Assembly: GCA_036389715.1 (NCBI GenBank)
Contig: DASVWH010000179.1
Location: 1-45,211 of the forward strand
Direction: 5' to 3'
Length of the DNA stretch: 45,211 bases
From: DASVWH01 sp036389715
GTDB taxonomy: Bacteria > Acidobacteriota > Blastocatellia > Pyrinomonadales > Pyrinomonadaceae
Numbering within the stretch: the stretch's first letter is position 1; each line of letters begins with the position of its first letter. This document shows positions 24,900-33,757 of the stretch, piece by piece. A program made the translations under genes and the position numbers. Below the pieces are notes generated by a model. The model ran no database searches. It was not told the origin of the DNA and saw only the letters and a list, made by a program, of their open reading frames with translations.

Positions 24900-27800
24900 A
24901 TGTTTCGCCTCTCTTTCCTGCTCGTCTTCTTACAGCTCATGTGCTCTCTCTGTCCGGCTCAGACGCCGCGCGGGCGCGGGCCGATGCCCTTTCAATCACC
25001 CGCAGTCAGCCGCAGTCACCTGGCCTTCGTCTACGCCGGAAGCGTCTGGGTTGTAGACCGCGGCGGCGGAGAGGCGAGGCGGCTGACGACGGTTGCGGGC
25101 GACGAGTCTACGCCATTTTTCTCGCCTGACGGCTCGCTCGTCGCCTTTTCCAAGACGACGGGCGGTAATACGGATGTGTACGTTGCGCCCGTGGCGGGCG
25201 GCGATTTGCGCCGCCTCACGTTTCATCCCGAGATAGATTTGGCGGGCGGCTGGACGCCCGACGGCCGCAACGTGCTCTTTCGCTCCACGCGTGACTCCGC
25301 ACAGATTCTCTTCACCTATCGCTTCTACACAGTGCCCGCCGCGGGCGGTTCTGAAACTGCGCTGCCGCTGCCGACCGGAGCAAGCGGGTCTTTCTCGCCC
25401 GACGGCGCTTCAATCGCTTACACGCCCTATCGAAATCTGGGCGAGTTCTGGCGTAACTATCGCGGCGGCAGAACGACTCCAATCCTGATCGCCAGGCTTT
25501 CCGACAGCAGCACGGAAGAGATTCCGCGCAGGAATTCTAACGACTATTACCCGATGTGGATTGGAGACACAATCTATTTCGTCTCGGACCGCACGCTGAC
25601 GGCCAACCTCTTCGCTTACGACCTGCGCACGAGGAAGATGAGCCAGTTGACGCGCTATGAGAAATACGACATTCGCTCGGCCTCTGCGGGCGGCGGCGTG
25701 ATCGCCTTTGTGCGCGAGGGTGCGATTCATCTCTACGACCCGCAGACCGATCAGACGCGCCCCGTGGAGATACGCATCGGCGGGGATTTCGCCGAAGTGA
25801 AGCCGCGCCGTCTCAAGGCCGAACGGTGGCTCTACGACTACAATCTTTCCCCTGCGGGCACGCAGGTGGTCTTTGAAGCGCGCGGAGAGGTGCTGACCTT
25901 CGACGGCGAGAAGGGTACGTTTCGCAATCTCACTCAATCCTCGGGCGTGGCCGAGCGTTCTCCCGTCTGGTCGCCCGACGGAAAAGCGATTGCTTACTTC
26001 TCCGACGAATCCGGCGAGTACAGCCTGCACGTCCGCGCCGCCGTTGGCGAGGGCGGCGTCAGGAAAATAAGCATCGAGGCGCAGCCCTCTTTCTACAACG
26101 AGCCGGTCTGGTCCCCGGATTCAAGGAAGATAGCTTTCTCGGACAAACGCCTGGCCCTCTGGTACGTGGATGTGGACACGGGAGCGGCGCACAGAATAGA
26201 CGCTTCGACCTTCGCGCGGCAGGGCGCGTTTCAACCTGCCTGGTCGCCCGACAGCCGCTGGCTGGCCTACTCCAAGACGATGCCCAATCGCCTCTCCGTC
26301 ATTCACCTCTATTCTTTAGAGACGGGGAAAAGCCAGCCCGTGACGGGCCGCAACCTGGAGGCGGGCAACCCCGTGTTCGACCGCAACGGCCAGTATCTTT
26401 ACTTCAACGCGAGCACTAACGCCGCGCCCGCAAAGCTGCACGGCGTGAGCATGTCGGCGGCGCTGGTCTATGCGCCGCTGGTGACGCAGAAGGTCTACGC
26501 CGTCGTGCTCCAAAAGGACGGAAACTCGCCGCTCGTTCCGCTCAAAGACCAGGCGAACGCGGCCAGAGACTTGCGTTCCGGCATTGATCTGGAAAACATT
26601 GACCGGCGCATTCTGCCGCTGCCTTTCCCGACGCACAATTTCGCGGACCTGGCGGCGGGGCGGCCCGGCGTGCTCTTCATCCTGGGCAAGTGGGTTGACA
26701 CTTCCGGCGGCGAATCCCCGCCCACACGCACGCTCTACAAGTTCGATCTGGCCACGCGCAAATACGAAAAATATGGTGAAGACATCAGGGAGTATCGCGT
26801 CTCGGTGGATGGCGGTCGCCTGCTCTATCCGAAAGCCGGAAGCTACTGGCTGGTCTCGGCGGATGCCCCGCCGAAAGCGGAAGAGGGCAAGCTGGACCTG
26901 AGCCGCATCGAGTTTGAGCTGGACCCGCGCGCCGAGTGGCGACAGATGTTCGACGAAGCATGGCGGATCGAGCGCGATTATCTCTATTACCCGGACCTGC
27001 ACGGCCAGAACCTGGCGGCGCTCAAAGAAAAGTATGCGGCCTACCTGCCGGGCGTCGTCACGCGCAATGACCTGAACACGCTTTTCCGCGAGATGCTCTC
27101 GCACGTCGCGATCAGTCACCTCTCTATTACGGGAGGCGACGTGCCCGCACCGGCTGAGACGAGCCGCCGCGAGAATACCGGAGTGCTCGGCGCGGACTAC
27201 CGCATCGAAGAGGGACGCTACCGCATCACGCACATTTACAGCGGGGACAATTCCAGCCCCGCGCTCAGGGGCCCTCTGTCTCAGCCCGGCGTGCAGGTCA
27301 AGGAGGGAGATTACCTGCTGGCGGTTGACGGCGATGAGGTCAGGGCCGCGGAGAATCTCTATCAATATTTTCGCGGCAAAGCGGGCAAGCCCGTCGAGTT
27401 GAAGGTCGCCGCTCAAGCAGGCGGAGCGGGCGCGCGGACCTTCACGGTCGTCCCCGTCGCCAGCGATAGCCTGTTGCGTGATTTCGAGCGCGTCGAGGGG
27501 AACCGGCGACGCGTGCGCGAGCTGTCGGGAGACAAACTGGCCTACGTCTACCTGCCGAATGTTCAGCGTGAGGGCTACGAAATTTTTAACCGCGAGTTCT
27601 ACGCGCAGCTCGATAAACAGGGGCTGATTATTGACGAGCGGTTCAACGCCGGAGGCTACGGCTCCGACCACATCATTGATGCGCTCAGGCGGCAGCCCCT
27701 CAACGCCTATGCTTTCCGTGATGGCGCGCGCATCGCTTTCCCGGCCGACGTGATGCCCGGCCCGCGCGTCATGCTGACGAGCGAGTTCGCGGGCTCCGGC

Positions 27801-28172
27801 GGTGACTCGCTGCCGTGGCTCTTCAGGCAGGCAGGGCTCGGAGTCTTAGTCGGTAAACGGACCGCGGGGTTCGGCATCGGTCACTACGTGAACGTTCCGA
27901 ACCTGTTGGACGGCGGAGACCTGGCCGCACCCAACAGGGCTTTCCTCAATCCCCGGACGGGCGAGTTCGAGATAGAGAACAAAGGGGTCACGCCCGACAT
28001 CGAGGTGGCGTGGACGGCCGCCGACTGGCGCTCCGGGCGCGATGTGCAGCTCGAAAGAGCGGTCCGGGCCGCGATGGACGCTCTGAACGGGATTGCGCCG
28101 AAGAAGGCAGCTCGCGTCTCTCCCGGTCGTGATTCGGCGCGGGGCAGCCAGCGGACGATTCCGGCTCCATGA
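24900..28172 (+). CDS. Tricorn-like S41 serine protease
   Basis: A 1090-residue exported protein with a signal peptide (FRLSFLLVFLQLMCSLCPAQ). The first two thirds are WD40-like/PD40 beta-propeller blades with recurrent FSPDG, WSPDG and WSPDS motifs. A core domain follows (EWRQMFDEAWRIERDYLYYP), then a PDZ domain near residues 775-850, then the S41 peptidase domain with VYLPN, a DERFNAGG segment and the nucleophile motif AGSGGDS (Ser966) ahead of VLVGKRTAGFGIG. This matches the tricorn protease, which trims peptides; the bacterial exported forms likely act in the periplasm. It is intact, follows the repeat-protein gene by 150 bp, and is the last gene before the right island end. Confidence 0.92.
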   Translation: MFRLSFLLVFLQLMCSLCPAQTPRGRGPMPFQSPAVSRSHLAFVYAGSVWVVDRGGGEARRLTTVAGDESTPFFSPDGSLVAFSKTTGGNTDVYVAPVAGGDLRRLTFHPEIDLAGGWTPDGRNVLFRSTRDSAQILFTYRFYTVPAAGGSETALPLPTGASGSFSPDGASIAYTPYRNLGEFWRNYRGGRTTPILIARLSDSSTEEIPRRNSNDYYPMWIGDTIYFVSDRTLTANLFAYDLRTRKMSQLTRYEKYDIRSASAGGGVIAFVREGAIHLYDPQTDQTRPVEIRIGGDFAEVKPRRLKAERWLYDYNLSPAGTQVVFEARGEVLTFDGEKGTFRNLTQSSGVAERSPVWSPDGKAIAYFSDESGEYSLHVRAAVGEGGVRKISIEAQPSFYNEPVWSPDSRKIAFSDKRLALWYVDVDTGAAHRIDASTFARQGAFQPAWSPDSRWLAYSKTMPNRLSVIHLYSLETGKSQPVTGRNLEAGNPVFDRNGQYLYFNASTNAAPAKLHGVSMSAALVYAPLVTQKVYAVVLQKDGNSPLVPLKDQANAARDLRSGIDLENIDRRILPLPFPTHNFADLAAGRPGVLFILGKWVDTSGGESPPTRTLYKFDLATRKYEKYGEDIREYRVSVDGGRLLYPKAGSYWLVSADAPPKAEEGKLDLSRIEFELDPRAEWRQMFDEAWRIERDYLYYPDLHGQNLAALKEKYAAYLPGVVTRNDLNTLFREMLSHVAISHLSITGGDVPAPAETSRRENTGVLGADYRIEEGRYRITHIYSGDNSSPALRGPLSQPGVQVKEGDYLLAVDGDEVRAAENLYQYFRGKAGKPVELKVAAQAGGAGARTFTVVPVASDSLLRDFERVEGNRRRVRELSGDKLAYVYLPNVQREGYEIFNREFYAQLDKQGLIIDERFNAGGYGSDHIIDALRRQPLNAYAFRDGARIAFPADVMPGPRVMLTSEFAGSGGDSLPWLFRQAGLGVLVGKRTAGFGIGHYVNVPNLLDGGDLAAPNRAFLNPRTGEFEIENKGVTPDIEVAWTAADWRSGRDVQLERAVRAAMDALNGIAPKKAARVSPGRDSARGSQRTIPAP

Positions 28173-28265
28173 AAGCGCCATGCCGTTGAAGATGGCGTTG
28201 AAGCGGCGGTTCGATTTTACGCCCGTCGTCTTTGCTCATTTCTCTCCCTCTGGTCCTTAAAGCGG

Positions 28266-28353
28266 CGCGCGGTCGGCCTAGTGACGTGACAAGAATTGCT
28301 GAGATAGGCTATGCTTTGACGACCGCGCGTTGTTTGAAATCTAGGCAATTCTT
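28266..28353. repeat. Interleaved inverted repeats near the right island end
   Basis: Three perfect inverted pairs are interleaved: CGCGCGGTCG (28266-28275) with CGACCGCGCG (28320-28329); GCCTAG (28276-28281) with CTAGGC (28341-28346); AAGAATTGC (28291-28299) with GCAATTCTT (28345-28353). Because they overlap in order they cannot all form hairpins at once. A GTGACA / 18 nt / TATGCT promoter-like pair (28286-28315) lies inside. The site may be a recombination or protein-binding site by the island end, or the old promoter of the serine tRNAs. The rest of 28173-28388 is featureless. Confidence 0.5.
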
Positions 28354-28388
28354 ACTGCGTCCTTTTTAAGTGGATAGGGCAGAGCGGA

Positions 28389-28446
28389 CTCGAAAACCGG
28401 GGCGGGAGAGCTCCGCCGCGGCCTCAAATCCCGGCCTCTTCGCCAC
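28389..28446 (+). pseudogene. Decayed 3' part of tRNA-Ser(CGA), candidate right attachment site
   Basis: The sequence starts with CTCGAAAACCGG, identical to the anticodon loop and 3' stem of tRNA-Ser(CGA), continues through a variable-arm-like GCGGGAGAGCTCCGC and a T-arm-like CTCAAATCCC, and ends CTCTTCGCCAC, matching the tRNA 3' end with changes. The T-arm and acceptor no longer pair, so it is not a working tRNA. Similarity is clear only from the anticodon loop onward, as expected if a recombinase crossed over there. It lies 33 bp before tRNA-Ser(GGA). Confidence 0.72.
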
Positions 28447-28479
28447 ATTTGCAAAGGGGAAAGGGCGAAAGTGTGGTTC

Positions 28480-28570
<91 letters not shown>

Positions 28571-28714
28571 TTTTCTGCGATTAAAAATGGGCCCCATTCG
28601 TTCCCGGACCGGGAGCGCGAGAGGCAGTCTTGTTGCCTTCTGGCCGTGAAAGCGTTAGAGTCATACCGGTTTGAAGTTCTTTGGCAGACGTGCCCGGCAC
28701 GCCGAAAGGGTACG

Positions 28715-29233
28715 ATGAAAGATAATAAACTGGTGGCCGACGAAGCCCGTCGAGAGTTACAGCATGGATCGGTCAAGGCGCAGGTCGAGGCGGATGTCAA
28801 CGCGGAAATCGCGGCCCGCGCCGACCGCACGACGCGCACCGAAGCCGCACAGATGGAATCGGTCGCGGGCGAGTTTCGCGGCAAGGCCATTGATGAGGTC
28901 GTCGAGACCGAGCGCGAGGTCGAGCGGTCGCGGACCGTGGCCCGCATCTCTCAGGTCGTTGATTACATCTTCTTTCTGATCTACGGGCTGCTGGTCATCC
29001 GGCTCGTCCTGGCCCTGCTCGCCGCGCGTCGCAGCGCCGGTTTCGTCCAGTTCATCTACGGCCTGACCGACCCGCTCTACGCGCCCTTCAAGGGCATCGT
29101 CGCGAGTCCGACGACCGAGAGCGGCAACACGCTGGCCTGGCCGATTGTGATCGCGCTGATTGTTTACGCGCTGCTGCACGCGGGCATCAACGGCTTGCTC
29201 CGGCTGCTCGCGCACCGCAAGACAGAGATTTGA
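28715..29233 (+). CDS. YggT-family membrane protein
   Basis: A 172-residue protein. The first 85 residues are a charged, probably helical cytoplasmic extension (many Glu, Arg and Ala). The rest is one YggT domain: a membrane segment (YIFFLIYGLLVIRLVLALLA), the family signature FVQFIYGLTDPLYAPFKGIV, and a second membrane segment (LAWPIVIALIVYALLHAGI). YggT proteins have no firm biochemical role; some act in cell division or osmotic response. I chose ATG 28715 because AAAGGG precedes it and a longer reading would start inside tRNA-Ser. The SRP RNA gene follows. Confidence 0.85.
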   Translation: MKDNKLVADEARRELQHGSVKAQVEADVNAEIAARADRTTRTEAAQMESVAGEFRGKAIDEVVETEREVERSRTVARISQVVDYIFFLIYGLLVIRLVLALLAARRSAGFVQFIYGLTDPLYAPFKGIVASPTTESGNTLAWPIVIALIVYALLHAGINGLLRLLAHRKTEI

Positions 29234-29242
29234 CAACTTATC

Positions 29243-29344
29243 AGACTTCGGGCTCCGCACAACGCTTGCCTTGTGAACCCCGCCAGGCCGGGAACGGAGC
29301 AACGGTAGCAACGGCGGCGTGTGTTGCGGGAAAGTCCGGAGTCT
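29243..29344 (+). ncRNA. ffs: Signal recognition particle RNA (small bacterial type)
   Basis: The conserved apical domain is clear: TGAACCCCGCCAGGCC, then GGGAACGGAGCAACGGTAGC, the Ffh-binding and tetraloop region of 4.5S RNA. The ends (AGACTTCGGGCTCC... and ...AGTCCGGAGTCT) pair as a long stem, giving about 102 nt. The RNA scaffolds Ffh for co-translational targeting of membrane proteins. Its place immediately upstream of dnaX is the arrangement seen in Bacillus subtilis and others. Exact ends are estimated from pairing. Confidence 0.92.
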
Positions 29345-29355
29345 GGCCACATCGC

Positions 29356-29459
29356 TGGTCAATGGTGAATGGTCAATAGTGAATAGCTAAACGGCGCGCG
29401 CCTCAGACTAACCCGCCGTCTTTCTTTCTCTATTTACCATTCACCATTTACTATTTACC
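29356..29459. repeat. Intergenic heptamer-repeat hairpin C (TGGTGAA units)
   Basis: Left arm (29356-29386) repeats TGGTCAA / TGGTGAA / TAGTGAA, period 7. Right arm (29430-29459) is TATTTACCATTCACCATTTA and on, the reverse complement with changes. An ACGGC...GCCGT inner stem closes the loop region. The right arm ends 8 nt before the dnaX ATG. Confidence 0.88.
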
Positions 29460-29467
29460 CCTCTTTT

Positions 29468-31453
29468 ATGTCTTATCAAGTCATCGCTCGCAAATGGCGG
29501 CCGCAGACCTTCGAGGAGGTCACGGGCCAGGAGCCGATCACGCGCACGCTGCGCAACGCCATCGAGCACGAACGGCTTCATCACGCCTATCTCTTTTCGG
29601 GCGCGCGCGGCGTCGGCAAGACGACCACCGCGCGGCTGCTGGCCAAATCGCTCAACTGCCGCAAGTCCCAAAGCCCGACCGCGACGCCCTGCCGCATTGA
29701 CGACCCCTCTGCCTGCGATTCCTGCCGCGAGATAGCCGAAAGCCGCTCGATTGACGTGCTGGAGATTGACGCCGCCTCGAATACGGGCGTTGATAATGTG
29801 CGCGACGCGATTATCGGCAACGTCGCCATCTCGCCCGCGCGCGACCGCTACAAGGTCTTCATCATAGACGAGGTCCACATGCTCTCCGGGGCGGCCTTCA
29901 ACGCGCTTTTGAAGACGCTGGAAGAGCCGCCGCCGCGCGTCGTCTTTATCATGGCGACGACGGAGAGCCATAAACTCCCCGACACGATTCTCTCGCGCTG
30001 CCAGCAGTTCGAGTTTCGCACGATTGCCCCGGCCAGGATTGCGGAGCGCCTGCGCCTGATTGCAGACGCCGAGCAGGTCTCCATCTCGGAAGAGGCCCTG
30101 CGCGAGATCGCGCGTGCGGGCGAGGGCTCCATGCGCGACGCGCAGTCTGCCTTCGACCAGGTCATCAGCTTCTCGGGCAGTGAGATTAAGGCGGAGGATG
30201 TCGAGACGGCGCTCGGCGTCGCCGGAACACAGGTCCTCGCGCGCGTCGTTGATGCGATTGCCGCGCGCAAGCCCGCCGAGGCGCTGGCGGTCGTTGACGA
30301 CCTGGTGATGCGCGGCCACGACCTGCGCAACTTCTGCCGCGACCTGCTGGCGCACCTGCGCGATCTCCTGGTCGCCAAAATCTCCGGCGAGACGGCCGAG
30401 CTGCTCGAATCTTCCGCGACGGAGCGGTGCGAGCTTGTTCGCCAGGCCGCCGGCTTTTCGGAAGCGGACCTGATCCGCTTCTTTCACTCCCTGTCGGAGA
30501 CCGAGAACAACCTGCGCACGGCCGCGCAGCCGCGTTACCAGCTCGAAGTGGGCCTCGTGAAGCTGATGGAGATGGGCCGCGTCGTCCCCCTCGATCAACT
30601 CCTTGAGCGCCTGACCGCGCTCGAAGAGTCTTTACGCACGAGCCAGTCTCCGGCCGCGCAGAGGACGCCGCCCGCCGCCGCAGCCGGGGGCGGCTCGCAA
30701 GGGACGGGCGTTAAAGGACCGGGCGTCAAGAGCGCTTCGGGAACCTTCACGGCGCGCGCAGGCAGCGCCGCCGGAAATGATGAGAGGGCCGCCGGTGCGT
30801 CGCCACTTTCCGAAGAGCCGCCCTTCGGCGGAGTGGGCGGCTCTTCTTCGTCTTCTCCCTCCGCTTCTCAGCCTTCTGCCGTCGCGTCGCCGCCGCTGAC
30901 CCTCGTGCCTCCGGTGACAACTGCGCAGGCCGGGCCCGCGGCGTCCGTCCCGCAACCCTCTTTCGGCAGCCGCACGACGGAGGCGTCCGACCGCATCGGC
31001 ATGGGCGTGCCCGTCGCGGCTGCTGCTGCTGCGACTGCTTCCGGCGGTCCCGTCGAGAGGATCAAGGCCGGGCTCGAACAACGCAAGCGGATGTTCCTCG
31101 TAGTGGCCCTCGAAGGCGCTCGCCGGGCGGTCGTCGAAGGCGATGAGCTGCTCGTGGAATTTGCGCCCGAAGCCAAGCACCTGTGCGACAGCCTGGCAAA
31201 GCCTGAGAACGCCAAGCTGCTGCGCGAGGTCTGCCGCGAAGTCCTGGGGCGCGACATGGGCGTGCGCATCAGCATCGGCGACGCCGCGGGCGCGGGCAAT
31301 CAGGACGCCGGGCCGTCTTCCAGGCAGGAAGAGGAGCGACTTGAGAAACAGCGCCTGCGCGAGATAGCCGAACAGGACCCCTCCGTCCAGGAGTTTCTGC
31401 GCACCTTCCGCGGCGAGATTCTCGATGTCAGACGGGTTGATAGTGAGCAGTAA
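29468..31453 (+). CDS. dnaX: DNA polymerase III subunits gamma/tau
   Basis: DnaX is the ATPase of the clamp loader and ties the replicase together. The 661-residue protein has the AAA+ Walker A GARGVGKTT (45-53), a zinc module with four Cys between residues 60 and 90 (spaced more widely than usual), Walker B as IIDEVHML, and the sensor-1 region FIMATTESHKLPDTILSRCQ. A long Ala/Ser/Pro/Gly-rich linker (about 395-520) precedes the C-terminal tau domain. No Shine-Dalgarno is visible. The last codons (DSEQ-stop) are part of repeat hairpin D. I saw no clear slippery site for a separate gamma form. Confidence 0.95.
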   Translation: MSYQVIARKWRPQTFEEVTGQEPITRTLRNAIEHERLHHAYLFSGARGVGKTTTARLLAKSLNCRKSQSPTATPCRIDDPSACDSCREIAESRSIDVLEIDAASNTGVDNVRDAIIGNVAISPARDRYKVFIIDEVHMLSGAAFNALLKTLEEPPPRVVFIMATTESHKLPDTILSRCQQFEFRTIAPARIAERLRLIADAEQVSISEEALREIARAGEGSMRDAQSAFDQVISFSGSEIKAEDVETALGVAGTQVLARVVDAIAARKPAEALAVVDDLVMRGHDLRNFCRDLLAHLRDLLVAKISGETAELLESSATERCELVRQAAGFSEADLIRFFHSLSETENNLRTAAQPRYQLEVGLVKLMEMGRVVPLDQLLERLTALEESLRTSQSPAAQRTPPAAAAGGGSQGTGVKGPGVKSASGTFTARAGSAAGNDERAAGASPLSEEPPFGGVGGSSSSSPSASQPSAVASPPLTLVPPVTTAQAGPAASVPQPSFGSRTTEASDRIGMGVPVAAAAAATASGGPVERIKAGLEQRKRMFLVVALEGARRAVVEGDELLVEFAPEAKHLCDSLAKPENAKLLREVCREVLGRDMGVRISIGDAAGAGNQDAGPSSRQEEERLEKQRLREIAEQDPSVQEFLRTFRGEILDVRRVDSEQ

Positions 31454-31613
31454 GCAGTAAGCAGTAAGCAGTGAGCAGTGAGCTGTAAGCAGTCAGTAGT
31501 GAATGACGTAAGAGGCAAGTGATGAGCGCCCGGCGGTTTCTTGCTTTTACTGCTTCTTGCTTTTACTGCTTACTGCTCACTGCTTACTGCTCACTCTATT
31601 TTTACTGCTCACT
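31442..31613. repeat. Heptamer-repeat hairpin D (AGCAGTA units), overlapping the dnaX stop
   Basis: Left arm (31442-31500) is a run of AGCAGTA / AGCAGTG 7-mers. Right arm (about 31539-31613) is the reverse complement (TTACTGC / TCACTGC units). The first units supply the last codons and the TAA of dnaX. It is the longest of the five elements and may work as a terminator. Confidence 0.9.
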
Positions 31614-31676
31614 TTCTTTCTTGAACAATCCTGCTCACGTCGTCGTATAGTGAGTTGCGGAGGTGAGAGGTAAAAG

Positions 31677-31886
31677 ATGCGCGACCCAGCTTTGGCAGGA
31701 ATTCTCAGCTTACTGATTCCGGGCGTCGGACAAATCTACAACGGGCGGATTCTGGCCGCCATTTTCTGGCTCATCATCACGCCGGGTTTCTGGATCGGGA
31801 CGGGCGGCACGCTCGGTTGGGTTTGCCATCTCGTCTCGGCCTACACGGCCTATAGTTACGCCAGGGAGCATCGCGTCCGCGTCTAG
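31677..31886 (+). CDS. Small TM2-like membrane protein
   Basis: A 69-residue protein with two hydrophobic segments (ALAGILSLLIPGVGQIYNG, and ILAAIFWLIITPGFWIG) and a short basic tail. The pattern SLLIPGVGQIYNGR is typical of the TM2 family of small membrane proteins of unknown function. GGAGGTGAGAGG upstream makes a strong ribosome binding site, and a possible promoter (TTGAAC, 19 nt, TATAGT) lies at 31621-31651. A terminator-like hairpin follows. Confidence 0.75.
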   Translation: MRDPALAGILSLLIPGVGQIYNGRILAAIFWLIITPGFWIGTGGTLGWVCHLVSAYTAYSYAREHRVRV

Positions 31887-31920
31887 GCTCGGGCCGCCCC
31901 AGGCTTTCATCCCCCCGGAA

Positions 31921-31970
31921 AAGCGCAGAGGAGACTACGGAGAAATCCGTTTTCCTCCTCTGCGCCTTTC
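31921..31970 (+). terminator. Terminator-like hairpin after the TM2-like gene
   Basis: AAGCGCAGAGGAG pairs with CTCCTCTGCGCCTT, with an inner ACGGA / TCCGT stem, and the 3' side runs into CCTTTCT. This fits an intrinsic terminator for the gene ending at 31886. The remaining 31971-32193 stretch shows no gene. Confidence 0.6.
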
Positions 31971-32193
31971 TGCATCAGGGCCCGAAGAGTTACCCTCCGC
32001 CATCGAAAATGACCGGGCATCAGAAGGGAAGTGGCGCGCGTGCTCATTCCAGAGCAGCGGTCCGTGCTATGCTCTGGGCCGCGAAGGAAGAGAATCCGCG
32101 GGCGGCTCGCTCCGGCGGCTCTTTAAAGATAAAGGGCGAAGGCGGACAGAGTACGCACCCGAAGGCTGCGCTCTTACGCTCTCGGCCCTGATG

Positions 32194-32218
32194 CTCCTTA
32201 CTTCCTACTTCCTACTTG
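32194..32218. repeat. Single arm of a heptamer repeat (TACTTCC units)
   Basis: Three period-7 units (TTACTTCC, TACTTCC, TACTTG) lie just before the gnd Shine-Dalgarno AAGGAG. No matching opposite arm was found upstream, so this looks like half of the hairpins seen elsewhere in the window. Confidence 0.55.
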
Positions 32219-32238
32219 TTCTGAAGGAGTCTACATAG

Positions 32239-33681
32239 ATGGCGGATGCTGACATCGGGATGGCGGGACTGGGCGTGATGGGTTTGAACCTGGCGCTCAA
32301 CATCGAGCGCAACGGCCACACGGTTGCCGTCTGGAATCGCGAGCAGGAGGCCACGGACGCGTTCGTCGCGGGCGAGGGCAGCGGCAAGCGCATCGTTGCG
32401 ACCAGCACGCCGGAACAGTTTGTCAAAGCCATCAAGCGCCCGCGCAAGATCATGATGATGGTCAAGGCCGGGCCCCCCATTGATTGGACCATCGAACAGT
32501 TCAAGCCGTACCTCGAAGCGGGCGACATCCTGATTGACGGCGGCAACTCCTGGTTTGAAGACACGGTCAGGCGCGAAGCGGCGCTCGCCGCCGAGGGCCT
32601 GCGCTTCATCGGGTCGGGCGTCTCCGGCGGTGAAGAGGGCGCTCTGCACGGGCCTTCGCTGATGCCGGGCGGGGCGCGCGACGCCTACGAAGAGATACGC
32701 CCGATCTGGGAAGCCATCTCGGCCAAGACGGAGGACGGCGCATGCACGACCTACGTCGGGCCGAACGGGGCGGGCCATTTCGTCAAGATGGTGCATAACG
32801 GCATCGAGTACGGCGACATGCAGTTGATCGCCGAAGCCTACGATATTCTGCGCCGCGTGGCCCGGATAGAGGCCGGGCGGCTGGCAGACATCTTCGCCGA
32901 GTGGAACAAGGGCGAACTAGACTCCTACCTGATTCAGATCACGTCCGAGATTTTTCGCGTGAGCGATGAAGAGACGGGCCAGCCGCTCGTTGACCTGGTG
33001 CTCGACAAGGCCGGGCAGAAGGGGACCGGGAAGTGGACGGCGCAGGTCGCGCTCGACCTGGGCGTGGTGATCCCGACGATCAACGCGGCCATCGAGGCGC
33101 GCTTCGTCTCCGCGCTCAAAGATGAGCGTGTCGCCGCCAGCCGCGTCATTCGCGGCCCGCAGGTCTCGCAGTGGAGCGGCGACGAGCGCGCCCTCGTCGC
33201 GGCCGTCCGTGATGCCCTTTACGCCTCCAAGATTTGCTCTTACGCGCAGGGCTTCAACCTCATCCGCGCGGGCTCGGACGAGCGCAAGTGGAACATAGAC
33301 CTCGCCGAGATGGCGCGCATCTGGAAGGGCGGCTGCATTATCCGCGCGCGTTTCCTGAATCGCATCAAGGCCGCCTACGAGCGCCAGCCGAATCTGCCGA
33401 ATCTCTTACTGGATGAAGACTTTAACGCCTGGATGCAGGAGGCCCAGGGGAACTGGCGAAGCTGCATCGGCGTCGCACAGCAGCACGGCGTGCCCTGCCT
33501 GGCGATGGCGGCCAGCCTCGCCTACTTCGACTCTTACCGGACGGCCGGTCTCCCGCAGAACCTGACGCAGGCGCAGCGTGATTACTTCGGCGCGCACACC
33601 TACGAACGCATAGATAAGCCCGGACAGGGAGCGATTCATACGAAGTGGGAAGAGGCCGTTGCAAAGACCCGTGAGGGTTGA
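32239..33681 (+). CDS. gnd: 6-phosphogluconate dehydrogenase (decarboxylating)
   Basis: Gnd oxidises 6-phosphogluconate to ribulose 5-phosphate and CO2 in the oxidative pentose phosphate pathway, making NADPH. The 480-residue length is that of the long dimeric form. The N-terminal Rossmann fold reads GLGVMGLNLALNIERNGHTV with VWNRE after it; the substrate and catalytic regions are VSGGEEGALHGPSLMPGG and GAGHFVKMVHNGIEYGDMQL. The C-terminal YFGAHTYERID stretch is typical. AAGGAG lies about ten bases before the ATG. It is convergent with the next gene and no other pentose phosphate gene is nearby. Confidence 0.96.
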   Translation: MADADIGMAGLGVMGLNLALNIERNGHTVAVWNREQEATDAFVAGEGSGKRIVATSTPEQFVKAIKRPRKIMMMVKAGPPIDWTIEQFKPYLEAGDILIDGGNSWFEDTVRREAALAAEGLRFIGSGVSGGEEGALHGPSLMPGGARDAYEEIRPIWEAISAKTEDGACTTYVGPNGAGHFVKMVHNGIEYGDMQLIAEAYDILRRVARIEAGRLADIFAEWNKGELDSYLIQITSEIFRVSDEETGQPLVDLVLDKAGQKGTGKWTAQVALDLGVVIPTINAAIEARFVSALKDERVAASRVIRGPQVSQWSGDERALVAAVRDALYASKICSYAQGFNLIRAGSDERKWNIDLAEMARIWKGGCIIRARFLNRIKAAYERQPNLPNLLLDEDFNAWMQEAQGNWRSCIGVAQQHGVPCLAMAASLAYFDSYRTAGLPQNLTQAQRDYFGAHTYERIDKPGQGAIHTKWEEAVAKTREG

Positions 33682-33757
33682 AGCGAAGAGACCAAAGAGC
33701 TAAAACGTCGAGCCGAAGCTGCGCGCTCATCCCCAGTCGGCCCGGGCCTTCGAGCCT

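Larger units (their letters stand above)
14012..28446. mobile_element. Putative integrative island in tRNA-Ser(CGA), 14.4 kb, partly decayed
   Basis: Boundaries are inferred from a duplicated tRNA 3' part: 14012-14070 inside the intact tRNA-Ser(CGA), and a diverged copy at 28389-28446 that keeps the identical 12-mer CTCGAAAACCGG and matches 23 of the last 29 positions. A tyrosine-recombinase C-terminal remnant lies just inside the left end. The island separates tadA from tRNA-Ser(GGA), the SRP RNA gene and dnaX, which are adjacent to tadA in other bacteria. Cargo: a pyruvate-oxidase-like enzyme, remains of a transporter and a molybdopterin/Fe-S/Rieske redox cluster, a DUF3565 protein, a BlaI/M56 pair with a repeat protein, and a tricorn-like protease. 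An independent tRNA duplication is the main alternative. Confidence 0.7.

Noticed and set aside
29468..31453. Programmed frameshift producing a gamma form of DnaX
   Set aside because: No A-rich slippery heptamer with a following stem was seen at the expected place after the ATPase domain.
31442..31613. AGCAGTA array as a CRISPR
   Set aside because: Units are 7 bp with no spacers and are mirrored by a reverse-complement arm; no cas gene is present.
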